In this document: positions 28,449 to 39,567 of the stretch, piece by piece
How positions within the stretch are numbered: position 1 is the stretch's first letter
Layout: the number at the start of each line of letters is the position of its first letter
Origin: Pempheris klunzingeri
Lineage: Eukaryota > Chordata > Actinopteri > Acropomatiformes > Pempheridae
Assembly: GCF_042242105.1 (NCBI RefSeq)
Contig: NC_092028.1
Location: 8,541,338-8,605,337 of the forward strand
Direction of reading: 5' to 3'
DNA length: 64,000 bases
Notes under the pieces: generated by a model
Databases searched by the model: none
What the model saw: only the letters and a program-made list of their open reading frames with translations
What the model was told of the DNA's origin: nothing
Translations under genes and position numbers: made by a program

Positions 28449-30376
28449 TTTTTAATCCAAAAGACAATTAGACAGCTTCCATTTTCAGGGTCCAAGACAA
28501 ATGATGAATCTCATCCCATCTCTTAAATGCAAGAGTTTTAGACATCTATGTATGAAGTTCTATCACAAGGTTAGGGAGCAAAGATCAAGCCTCAGAGACC
28601 TAAATATCTAAGCTCATCATATCAGTTTCTTTCCACTTTTATTCAGTTTTCACATGACTTGTGACAAACTTTGATGGCGAACACTCACTTCAGTGGTGGA
28701 GCAGGTGCACCTTCTCAACCCTTCAGACAGCGATCCCTTCAGGGATCAGTTAATCCCTGAGGTTTTGGAGTCTCCTCTATCTCCTAAAATTCACACTTTT
28801 CAGGAAACTCGGTTGCGCTCGGTTGGCCATATTCTACAGCGCATGCGACTGACGACGCCAACGTTGCCCAACCTTTACCTAGCAGCACCCTCACCTCCTC
28901 CAGCACACCTCGCCTCTGCCACCTTAACACACCAGCAGTCCCATCGACTCCAAGCATATCCCAGTGGACTGTCACTTGCCTGAAACAAGCGCTCTGTCAG
29001 ACAAACATTCCTTTCCACTGCACCGACAATGACACCAAACTCTCAGCAATAGAAAACACTCCCTCAGCTAGAGGGTAAGGTTAATTTGTAGTTCCAGTAT
29101 CATGTCTGCAGTAACTTTGAAGCTGTCAGCGTCCAAAGTCCATAAACTATTTATAAGAAGTGAACTTTGCTTCCAGGTGTGGAAAGTGAAGCCAAAGTGC
29201 CTTAAACCTCAATCCGTATAATAGCTAGGGAGGGCGGGTGATTCTCTTGGTAATCAATTGAATGGAAGTCTATGAGGATATTACCCTACTTTTCACTTGA
29301 TTTGATCTCAGTAAGCAATGAGTTTATGGTCACAGCTGCTAGTGTCACGTCTTCTTTAACACAGCATGATTCTCATTTAGTAAATTATGGTCCAATTTAG
29401 AGGATAATAGTTGATAAAGCAGGATACGCTTTAGGGTGGGACTAGACTGTTACTAACCAATCAGTGGTGGTCTTCATGCACAAAACGATGCTTCTGGTTC
29501 CAAAAAACTAAGATGGTGACGGCCATGAAACCAAGATGGCAACACCAGTAAAGCGAAACTTGAGGCTTCAAAACGGGTGACGTCACCATGGCTACGTCAA
29601 CTTCTTGTATGCAGTGTGCAGGCCAGGTCGTATAAAACCCTGCACAAGCTATCCCTGTTGCAGAGCTTCCTCATCCGAGTCCGAGGGGGCAAAACAGGAA
29701 GCTTGTCCTCACAGATGTTGAATCACTAAAGATGAGTGTTTAATGCCTAAAGTCACCAAAGCTAAAATCATCATACACTTATACACAATACTGTGGGGAG
29801 CCATAGCCGTAGCAGCTGGATTGTACATTCATGATACTTAATGTCATGTCAGACATTGACAGAGCAGCCTGTTTCCAAACAGATCGACAATTCCTGGAAC
29901 AAAGGGGCTTTAGATGGAGGGCTTACCTGGTGAAGTCGCATTAAGGAGTCAAAATTAGAGGCTGCTGTTCTCATAACTTCACTTTTAAAGTCAAAAACAC
30001 ACCTAGCAGTGACGGCACAAAGTGTTGACGATGGTGTGTTGGAGAATCAGTTTTACTTCCCAACGATAGAGCTCAGCCACAGACACAGGCAAAAACTAAA
30101 AGGGAAGCTGGCAATTGACATTTAAAGATTACCAAACAAGATAAAAAGATTACCAAACACAAGCTGAAGGAAACAGTTTGCTAAGTCCCACTCTCCATGC
30201 TTGCTATTGCTAGTCTGTCTCGCTTTCTGTTCTCTTGTAGGAAACACATGGGCGGTGATATCAGAAACAGATTTAACACTGGAAATGTTTTTAAGTTGTA
30301 AGTTGTTGTAAGTTTTGGATCCTTGATTCAGACGAAAGGTAAACTAAAGCAGGCTTGTCATTTCTAGCTGGTGAAT
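28449..30376. other. Upstream flank of NLR copy 1
   Basis: Shared with unit 2 (37317-39241). It should hold the NLR promoter, but no TATA or other core element stands out. An open frame at 28693-28983 (+) is preserved in both copies only because they are recent duplicates; it has no support as a gene. Confidence 0.5.
29222..29615 (-). mobile_element. MITE fragment (CATAGACTGTA family), unit 1
   Basis: Inverted relative of the element at 11394-12310. It includes gtgggactagactgttac, accaatcagtgg, aagatggtgacggcc and aaacgggtgacgtcacc. It lies about 0.8-1.2 kb upstream of NLR copy 1 and is part of the duplicated unit. The terminal repeat is not clearly preserved. Confidence 0.6.
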
Positions 30377-30577
30377 GTCGACTAATCTCATGAATTAGTT
30401 CTCTGACTGACTGTTTAACAACATTAGCTGGCACTTTTTAAAGTACTGTAAGAAAGGACTTAAATAGGTACTTGGCAGTGCTGCACACAAAACTAGCTCC
30501 CTCTGATGATATGTTGAAGACATTAAACCAACAAAACAATATTGGGTTTTTTTGTACATGGCCAGTTAGTCCTACAT

Positions 30578-30735
30578 CAGCATACATGCCGTCGCAAGAA
30601 GGTTTGCTGTGTTTCCCAGCACAGTGTCAAGAGTATAAAGGAGATACCAGGATATGGGCTGTTACATGATGAGAGCTGGGCAGGGCCGTAGAAGGGCATC
30701 AACCTAGCAACAGGACCAGTATCAGGATTGAAGAT
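30578..30735 (+). mobile_element. Tc1-like transposase fragment at start of unit 2
   Basis: The sequence gccgtcgcaagaaggtttgc... gataccaggatatgggctg, continuing agggcatcaacctagcaaca, corresponds to the helix-turn-helix and linker of the Tc1-like transposase (ARRFAV, RYQDMGCY, GRRRASTQQQDQYQ). It starts further into the element than the piece at 21.69 kb, so the duplication edge falls inside Tc1 sequence. Confidence 0.65.
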
Positions 30736-31597
30736 TTTGATCTTGAATATTTAGTTTTCTTTGAGACCTGATATGGGATTTAAGTGTTCCCTTCATTTTT
30801 GAGCACTGTATGTATCAAAATGTCTTTTAGAAAGACTGATAGAAGCTTTTTCTGTTCAAATGCCCCTATCAGCAGTATGACATTATCTGGCTGTGGCCGC
30901 TATGGTTAAAGAATAAAGAAGAAGAGACACAGTCTTCACTTAGCAACAGTTGTTGTGCAATCAAACCTATACACAGAGACAGAGAGAAATGCAAGAATAT
31001 ATTCCTGCATGGTATCATTCATTACACGAGTATGTCTAGGTTATACTTCAGTACATATATATTTCATTGTGATTTGACAGCTACAAGCAGCATTTTAGCA
31101 CAGCAATTTTCATAGTATAACACCTCTTTCAATATACATAATAAGGATGCTGACATATACCATGAGGCTGACATTTGTGGTTCAAAGAGAAATTGCCAGA
31201 GAAATGTACTTTACACTTATTCAAGTGCCATAGCGGATCAATTGGAATGCACAGTTGCTGGTAGTATTAGTTTTAGCCAGCCTGATGAGCCCTGGTGGAA
31301 AACCATGTTGTACATGTATGAGAGATTTAGTCCCCAGCAGTGATGGGCGCGCCGATAAGTTTTTGACAAGATATAAATTCCTTACAAGTGCAAACAGGTC
31401 ATGATTCCAAGGTAAAAACAGACCAGGGTCTGAATCATCCATCAAAGCTACCAAGAACCGCTGGTTGTCACAGCTTCATGTTTACTGTGCAGGTTGAGAG
31501 TGATATTAAGGTTCTCAGCTAGTAAGGGGACAGGTGTATTTTCCAAAATGTCAAATTATCCCCTTAAACAGCTGTCATTAGTCTGTTGTTGAATTCT

Positions 31598-34500
31598 TCA
31601 AACAGGCGACAGCTCTTCCTCCTCCATGTCACACAGGCTCGCTGAGCTGTATAAATCAATCCAGAACCCAGGGTAGAGGGGCTCGGTGAACCTGGAGTAA
31701 AAGGTGATGAGGCGAACATTGGGGCACCAGACCTGAGGGTGGAGCCTGTAAAAGGACAGGGTGCCGGCAGCCCAGTCCAGGTACACTGCTATTCTGGTAG
31801 TGTCAAGGGGGTGGTAATATGGGCATCTTCCGGTCTTATTGTGTTGAGCACCGTACCCATCACTACCACAATCCAGATACCAGGACTTTTCGTTCAACCC
31901 AAGACAGCAGTCGTTAGCTTCTCCACTCCTACTGATTCCTTTGTAAGTCACTGCAATCTTAACCTCTCCACCCCACTCCACCTCCCAGTAACAACGATCG
32001 CTCAGGCCCTCTCTGCACAGAATCTGAAACCAGCCGTCAAATCGCTCAGGGTGATCTGGGTATGGCTGCTCCTCAGGCTCCCGTCTCACTGTCCTGTTTT
32101 CAACAGACAGAACGAGGGCTTTGTGTGCCGTGTTTACGTCCAGTGTGAGCTCACAGGCATCTGATGGAAAGAACAAGTCAAGCAGCAGTTTCAGACCTGT
32201 GGTGTTCTCTTTAATGACACATTTTCTTTTTACTGTTTTCACGTGACCCGAATAAACACATACATTCATGAACTTTCAGTTCAAATAGAAATCTGATCTT
32301 TGTAATGCGTATCCACTTACACTTCTTCAGACCAGATTTCAACCAGCGCATTCCACCAGGGTCCATCCTGGAAAAAGAATTTGAGTTATCATTTATACTT
32401 TTTAAATAAAAAGCCTTAACGTGACACAATGGCAGTGTTTCTGATCTGTTAGCCATCTTCCAGCTGCTGGCTCCCCATACCTGAGAGTATCCAACCTCCA
32501 CTTTGGCTCCTTCAGTCCAGCTGAGAGCAGCTTTACTCCTGAGTCTCCTGGATGATTGTAGCTCAGGTCCAGCTCTTTTAAATGGGAGGGGTTGGAGCTC
32601 AGAGCTGAGGCCAGAAAAGCACAGCCCTCCTCAGTGACCAGACAGCCCGACAACCTACACACACAGTGTTGTGAATTTGTTTTTACTGATTTAAACCACA
32701 ACCTTTCATCATTTATGAAATTAATTCAGTAGATGCAAAGGTGGCTAAACTCCTGCCATAGCATGGCTGTTTGCAGGCCAGGGATCTGGATCTGTGACCA
32801 GATGGAAGCAGTGTGAAGAAAGGGTTGTTGTGGCTACATCTAAGGGCTTTTCAGGTGAGGTCTTAGAGGTTAGAAGTGGGGAGTTTGTTCATGCTGGAGG
32901 CAGTTACCATGGTAACAAACAGTAACCTTACCTGAGGGTTTCCAGTCTGCATTGTGGACTCTCCAGTCCAACTGAGAGGACCTTCACTCCTAAATCCTGC
33001 AGGTCGTTGTTACTCAGGTCCAGCTGTTTCAGACAAGATGACTGTGAGCTGAGAACTGATGCCAGTGCTTCACAGCTCATCCATGACAGCTTGCACAAAC
33101 TCAGCCTTAAAGAACATGAGAATAGATTGAGATGATTTCTTTTATCGACAACAGCATTCATTTGAACAAATTAGCCATCAATTTCAATTTGTTTGAACTT
33201 TTGATATTTTCTTTTTGTAAAAGTGGCAGCCTATGTTTGTGGTGTTTCAGCACTGAATTCTGACCTGAGAGATTCCAGTGTACAGTGTATACTCCCAACT
33301 CCAGCAGAGAGCAGCTTCACTCCAGAGTCCTGCAGGTCATTGTTACTCAGGTCCAGCTCTCGCAGATTAGAGGTCTCACAGCTGAGAACTGAGGCCAGAG
33401 GTGCACAGCTCTGCTCCGACAGGTTACAGTCATTAAGCCTGAAGAAGGTGATGAAAGCAAATGCCGGTTTTTAAAAGAGTTGCTTTGGCTTGCTTGGTTG
33501 GCTAATTCGAGTTTGGAAGTTGGAAGAATTTTAATGATCTCTTGCAAATTCACTACCATGCACTGGTACTGAATTTGCATATCTGGTTCCTGTGGTTGCG
33601 TTTCTCCTTACTCTGGTTCTCTGACTTTCAGGAATGACTGCTGCAGATCGTCTGCTGCCTCCACTTTTTACAAATATTAGTTGTGTTATTATTATTATTG
33701 TCATGTTATTCACTGTTACCATATTTCTCATTATTGCGTCATATTCATATTGTCAGTAATATAGTTGCTCTTATTATTAGGATTGTTGTTTGTTGTGCAT
33801 ATATCTACATCTATATCTACATAGACCCTGACAGAAAGCTGCCCACCTCTGAGCCTGGTTCTGTTTGAGGTTTCTTCCTGTTAAAGGGGAGTTTTTCCTT
33901 ACCACTGTTGCCTAATAAGTGATACTTGCTCATGTGGGGATTCTTGAATCATTGGGTCTCTCTCTCAAATAAAGAGTTGGGTTTAAACTTGCTCTTTATG
34001 GAAAGCAGGCTAGAGATAACACTTGTTATCAGTTGGCGCTATATAGATAAAGATTTATTGATTGACTATAGAATAAAGCACATTGTTGGTTTGGTCTTTT
34101 CATGGGATTTGTTGACAGCAATGCCAACTTTAATCTTTAAACCTAGAATGTTGACACATGCAGCTCTATCTAAAGCTTAAATATACAGAAGATTGCCACA
34201 AGACAAAGGCCCAAAACAGACATGATAAAAAAAGAAGTGAAAAGTCAGTAAGACAACTTTTTGAAAACACAATAAAAAAAAGTGTGCTGACTTGAGCAAT
34301 TCCAGTCTACAGTTGGGGTTCTGTAGTCCATCAGAGAGCACCGTCACTCCTCCATCATCAGGGTCGTTGCTACTCAGGTCCAGCTCTTTCAGATAAGATG
34401 GTTGGGAGCTGAGAGCTGAGGCCAGAGCTGAACTGCAGCACTCTTTCAAATCACAGCCACTCAACCTGGTGAGGATTAATATGGGGAAGTCAAGAATTTT

Positions 34501-37291
34501 GACAACAAGCTCATTCTTACCAATAAAAAACAACACGTGATGTTATTATTGGAATACATCCACCTACAGATATGTACTGGAGGCTTGAAACACTGGCAGC
34601 AGTCTCAGGAAGCCCTCCTCTGAGGCAGAGTATTTCTTTAAGTCAAACACATCATGCTGTTTTTCTGATGACTGTAAGATGAACACCAGAGCTGACCACT
34701 GCGCAGGAGAGAGATATCTTTCGGCAATGTTTCCTTCACTCAAGTACTGTTGGACCTCCTCCACAAGGGAACGATCATTTAACTCAAGCAGACAGTGAAG
34801 CAAGTTGATGCTTCTCTCTGGAGACCTGATCCACCTGATCTTCTCCCGAATGTACTGGATTGTTTCCTGATTGCTATTCGAGCTGTTTTTTTTCTTTTTA
34901 AATAGTTGTGCCAGGAGATCTTGATTGGTCTGCGATGAAAGACCCAACAGGAAGCGGAGAAACAAGTCCAAGTGCCCATCTGGACTATCTAAGGCCTTGT
35001 CAATGGCAATCTTCTGGACCTCTGTTGCAGACGTTTTGCTGAAAAGCATCCCCAGATTTTTGAAAGCCGACTGGGATTCAGCCATCACATTCTTGTGGCT
35101 GTTAACGCGGGACAGCTCCACATAAAAAGCAGCCAGAAACTCCTGAATGCTCAGATGAATAAAACTGAACATTCTGTCCTTTCCCTTGTCGTTCCTCCTC
35201 CAGCTCTCCTTTTTAAAGATCTGTGTAAACACTCCAGAGTACAAAGAGGCTTCATTGAGATAAATTCCACTCTCTCGTAGGTCTTTCTCGTAGAAGATCA
35301 GGTTTCCTTTCTCGAGCTGGTAAAAAGCCAGTTTTGCAAGTGACTGAATATACTGAATGCTCTTTTTTGTGTCATACTTCTCTTTTGTCTGTCTGATTTG
35401 AAACATCAGGAATTCTGTGTACATCTCAGTCAGGGTTTTGGGCAACTGTACTGCAACACTGGTTTTCAACACATCCTCTAGGACTGTTGCGGTGATCCAA
35501 CAGAAGACTGGGATGTGGCACATAATGTGGAGGCTTCGTGATGTCTTGATGTGGGAGATGATTTTGCCAGCATGCTCATCATGACTGACTCTCTTGGCGA
35601 AATACTCCTCTTTCTGTGGGTCGCTGAACCCTCTCACTTCTGTTACAATGTCGACAAAGTCTCGAGAGAGTTGACTGGCTGCTGCAGGTCGTGCAGTTAT
35701 CCAGAGACGAGCAGAGGGTAGCAGAGTCCCCTTAATGAGGTTCATCAGCAGTCTTTCTACCGCAACTGGTTTCGTCACATCAATAGTGTCTTTCTCTTTG
35801 GCAGTAAAGTCCAGCCGAAGGCGGTTCTCATCTAGTCCATCTAACACAAACACAAGTTTAAATTTGCTTTTGTCATAGTTGGTGTTTCCTGACATCTGTA
35901 GTGCTGTGAAAATGTAATTAAGAGCCTCTTCTCTGATGTCTTTGGTTTCCTTGATACATTTGTGAATTAGTTTGGCAAGATGGAACTTTTTTCCCTTCAG
36001 TAAATTCAGCTGGCGGAAAGTGAAGGGGAATGTGAGGTGCACATCTTGATTGGCTCTTCCTTCAGCCCAGTTGAGGATGAACTTGTGCACAAGGAAGGTT
36101 TTCCCAATTCCTGCAATCCCATTGGTCAGCACGGTCCTTATGGGTCTGTATTTTCCAGAAGGGTGCTTGAAGATATCACTGAGTTTGATTGATTTCTCTG
36201 TTCTTACTGGCTTTCTTGCTGCCTTCTCAACCTGCCTGACCTCATGTTGCCTGTTAATTTGCATGTCACTTCCGTCTGTGATATAGAGCTCTGTATAAAT
36301 ATCATTCAGGAGTTTTTTATCCTCCACATCTGACAGTCCTTCTTGCACACACATAAACCGGTTCTGAAGATTAGATTGGAGCACTTGCTGGTACGATGTA
36401 ATTGGCTGCGGAGGCTTTGGTACTGGCACCATCACATCTGTGTGGAACAAAGTAGTACAAGAGGTAGGACAGCCGGTGGATACTCTTGTTAAGATTCAGA
36501 CAATTTCACAAATTACAAACTGTTTGATGCAAAATTAACCCTTAAAAGCGTTTGCGTTTCATTTGCTGAAAAAGGAAAAGCTATGACCAGAAAATAACAC
36601 AGCAGACTAAAGGCAATAGTGAGTCCACCTGCTTCAAAAAAAGCCTTTGTTTTGAAGTACTTCACAATTGTAAGTGAGTCAATTAAGATATGGGCAATCC
36701 ATGCACTTTATCAAGGCAAAATAAAAAATAAACGATCGTAATTGTGACTAGAAGACAACCAACATCTTGTTCAAACAAAAGCTTTACCTTCACTCTGACT
36801 GTCTGTAGTGACGAGGTGAGGAGACATGGCCCGTGTATTAAATGAGGAAGCTCCCTTTTCTGGACTAGTGCCCACACCACTTACATCTACTGCAACAAAA
36901 AGAGAGAGTGACAGAAAGAGGAATGTTCAACACAAGTCAACCTGTCAACAACCATCACTTTTCTAATAATTCTAACTTGCCATAACTTACCCTTTGGTGC
37001 TGGGGCGAGGCTCTGTAATCGCTGCACCAGATCATTTCTGTTGATCTTTGTTAAAAGCTTCCCGGTTACCTCCAGAGCTCCATGGAGGCCAAAGGCCTGC
37101 ACCATGTGAACAACGGTGTCCTGCCTGTCTGCCCCCTCCAGCCGGGACACAGGGATGGCTGGGTAGACTTCCAGATGGGGCATGATTGTGTGCATGATGT
37201 CCGCCTGCTGGAGGAGCCATTTTAACTGCTTGAATTCCTCCTCCCTCAAATCCTCCAGAGTTATCCAGACCTTCTCCTTCAGTGAGGCCAT
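31598..37291 (-). CDS. NLR receptor, copy 2: PYD-FISNA-NACHT-LRR-B30.2
   Basis: Tandem paralogue of the NLR at 22849-28423 with the same nine exons: 36991-37291, 36788-36889, 34568-36437, 34292-34465, 33265-33438, 32932-33105, 32481-32654, 32321-32367 and 31598-32160. Length is again 3579 nt (1192 aa) and the frame is open throughout. The pyrin-like exon is identical in sequence to copy 1. The NACHT exon differs at about 13 residues (for example EDVSD to EGLSD, and ISHMKTSQC to ISHIKTSRS). Walker A GIAGIGKT and Walker B LDGLDE are kept. The B30.2 exon is the most changed: [17 protein letters not shown] became [17 protein letters not shown], and nearby loop residues also differ. Both copies look functional, so this is a recent expansion with possible specificity divergence. 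Confidence 0.94.
33610..34075 (+). repeat. Dispersed LINE/SINE-like repeat in NLR copy 2 intron
   Basis: Counterpart of the element at 24810-25265, at the same intron position. It retains a stretch missing from copy 1 (acctttgcc-like region around cactgttgcctaataagtg, about 33902-33935). Copy 1 thus lost a piece after duplication. Confidence 0.65.
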
Positions 37292-38089
37292 TGTAACTGG
37301 TAAAAAAAAAAATCATTTTTTAATCCAAAAGACAATTAGACAGCTTCCATTTTCAGGGTCCAAGACAAATGATGAATCTCATCCCATCTCTTAAATGCAA
37401 GAGTTTTAGACATCTATGTATGAAGTTCTATCACAAGGTTAGGGAGCAAAGATCAAGCCTCAGAGACCTAAATATCTAAGCTCATCATATCAGTTTCTTT
37501 CCACTTTTATTCAGTTTTCACATGACTTGTGACAAACTTTGATGGCGAACACTCACTTCAGTGGTGGAGCAGGTGCACCTTCTCAACCCTTCAGACAGCG
37601 ATCCCTTCAGGGATCAGTTAATCCCTGAGGTTTTGGAGTCTCCTCTATCTCCTAAAATTCACACTTTTCAGGAAACTCGGTTGCGCTCGGTTGGCCATAT
37701 TCTACAGCGCATGCGACTGACGACACCAACGTTGCCCAACCTTTACCTAGCAGCACCCTCACCTCCTCCAGCACACCTCGCCTCTGCCACCTTAACACAC
37801 CAGCAGTCCCATCGACTCCAAGCATATCCCAGTGGACTGTCACTTGCCTGAAACAAGCGCTCTGTCAGACAAACATTCCTTTCCACTGCACCGACAATGA
37901 CACCAAACTCTCAGCAATAGAAAACACTCCCTCAGCTAGAGGGTAAGGTTAATTTGTAGTTCCAGTATCATGTCTGCAGTAACTTTGAAGCTGTCAGCGT
38001 CCAAAGTCCATAAACTATTTATAAGAAGTGAACTTTGCTTCCAGGTGTGGAAAGTGAAGCCAAAGTGCCTTAAACCTCAATCCGTATAA

Positions 38090-38483
38090 TAGCTAGGGAG
38101 GGCGGGTGATTCTCTTGGTAATCAATTGAATGGAAGTCTATGAGGAAATTACCCTACTTTTCACTTGATTTGATCTCAGTAAGCAATGAGTTTATGGTCA
38201 CAGCTGCTAGTGTCACGTCTTCTTTAACACAGCATGATTCTCATTTAGTAAATTATGGTCCAATTTAGAGGATAATAGTTGATAAAGCAGGATACGCTTT
38301 AGGGTGGGACTAGACTGTTACTAACCAATCAGTGGTGGTCTTCATGGACAAAACGATGCTTCTGGTTCCAAAAAACTAAGATGGTGACGGCCATGAAACC
38401 AAGATGGCAACACCAGTAAAGCGAAACTTGAGGCTTCAAAACGGGTGACGTCACCATGGCTACGTCAACTTCTTGTATGCAGT
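38090..38483 (-). mobile_element. MITE fragment (CATAGACTGTA family), unit 2
   Basis: Counterpart of 29222-29615 upstream of NLR copy 2, nearly identical. It was carried along by the segmental duplication rather than inserted independently. Confidence 0.6.
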
Positions 38484-39509
38484 GTGCAGGCCAGGTCGTA
38501 TAAAACCCTGCACAAGCTATCCCTGTTGCAGAGCTTCCTCATCCGAGTCCGAGGGGGCAAAACAGGAAGCTTGTCCTCACAGGTGTTGAATCACTAAAGA
38601 TGAGTGTTTAATGCCTAAAGTCACCAAAGCTAAAATCATCATACACTTATATACAATACTGTGGGGAGCCATAGCCGTAGCAGCTGGATTGTACATTCAT
38701 GATACTTTATGTCATGTCAGACATTGACAGAGCAGCCTGTTTCCAAACAGATCGACAATTCCTGGAACAAAGGGGCTTTAGATGGAGGGCTTACCTGGTG
38801 AAGTCGCATTAAGGAGTCAAAATTAGAGGCTGCTGTTCTCATAACTTCACTTTTAAAGTCAAAAACACACCTAGCAGTGACGGCACAAAGTGTCGACGAT
38901 GGTGTGTTGGAGAATCAGTTTTACTTCCCAACGATAGAGCTCAGCCACAGACACAGGCAAAAACTAAAAGGGAAGCTGGCAATTGACATTTAAAGATTAC
39001 CAAACAGGATACAAAGATTACCTAACACAAGATGACGGGACAGTTTGCTAAGTCCCACTTCCCATGCTTGCTATTGCTAGTCTGTCTCGCTTTCTGTTCT
39101 CTTGTAGGAAACACATGGGCGGTGATATCAGTTACAGATTTAACACTGGAAATGTTTTTAAGTTGTAAGTTGTTGTAAGTTTTGGATCCTTGATTCAGAT
39201 GAAAGGTAAACTAGAGCAGGCTTGTCATTTCTAACTGGTGATATGACCATGGTGAAAGGACTTTTCGTTGGCCTTGGAAGTAGTGCCAGGTTTTTTGCAG
39301 CTTATTTATGAGCAGAAAAACACGCTTGTTAATCCACATCCTATACGTGTTTTCATGGTTCTGGATAAGGTAAAGAAATGAGCCACCATCCAAACTTTTT
39401 ACATGTAGAGTACCAACTTTATTACGGCCCCATGCACACTGCTTTGACATATAAAGAAATCTAAAGTATGACAGGCCTGCCATGCCTTGTTATGGTTAGC
39501 CGGTTATGA

Positions 39510-39515
39510 TTTATT
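39510..39515 (-). terminator. Polyadenylation signal of the unrecognised gene
   Basis: AATAAA on the minus strand, 53 nt after the TAA at 39568-39570. It is close and canonical and supports the 3' end of the model. Confidence 0.5.
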
Positions 39516-39567
39516 CTAAATATCTTTGGTCAAATCATCACCAGCAGCCAGTCCGTCTTAGCTGTTC

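Larger units (their letters stand above)
21745..30376. repeat. Tandem segmental duplication, unit 1
   Basis: This block of about 8.6 kb recurs at 30585-39241 in direct orientation. The offset is 8868 bp over the right half, falling to 8782 and 8749 bp toward the left as small indels accumulate. By eye, identity is about 98-99% through introns, LRR and NACHT exons and the upstream flank. It contains a whole NLR gene plus about 2 kb upstream. The left edge lies inside a Tc1 transposase fragment. Confidence 0.93.
30585..39241. repeat. Tandem segmental duplication, unit 2
   Basis: Second copy of the block at 21745-30376. Similarity to unit 1 ends at ctggtga (39236-39241), after which the sequences differ. 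It has its own extra segment of about 195 bp (about 31233-31430) between the shared 3' flank blocks. It lacks the 400-bp insertion seen in unit 1. Confidence 0.93.

Noticed and set aside
28693-28983. Open frame of 96 aa upstream of NLR copy 1, repeated at 37561-37851
   Set aside because: It is preserved only because both copies belong to a recent duplication. No start context, splice sites or family resemblance support it.
30472-30669. Plus-strand frame ending PSQEGLLCFPAQCQE
   Set aside because: This is a Tc1 transposase fragment read in the wrong frame, not a new gene.
31739-32164. Plus-strand 141-aa frame opposite the NLR copy 2 B30.2 exon
   Set aside because: Antisense shadow of a conserved coding exon; the same shadow is shorter in copy 1.
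39211-39483. Minus-strand open frame of 90 aa beside the right duplication edge
   Set aside because: It crosses the duplication boundary, so part of it is shared flank. No family match or splicing partners were found.
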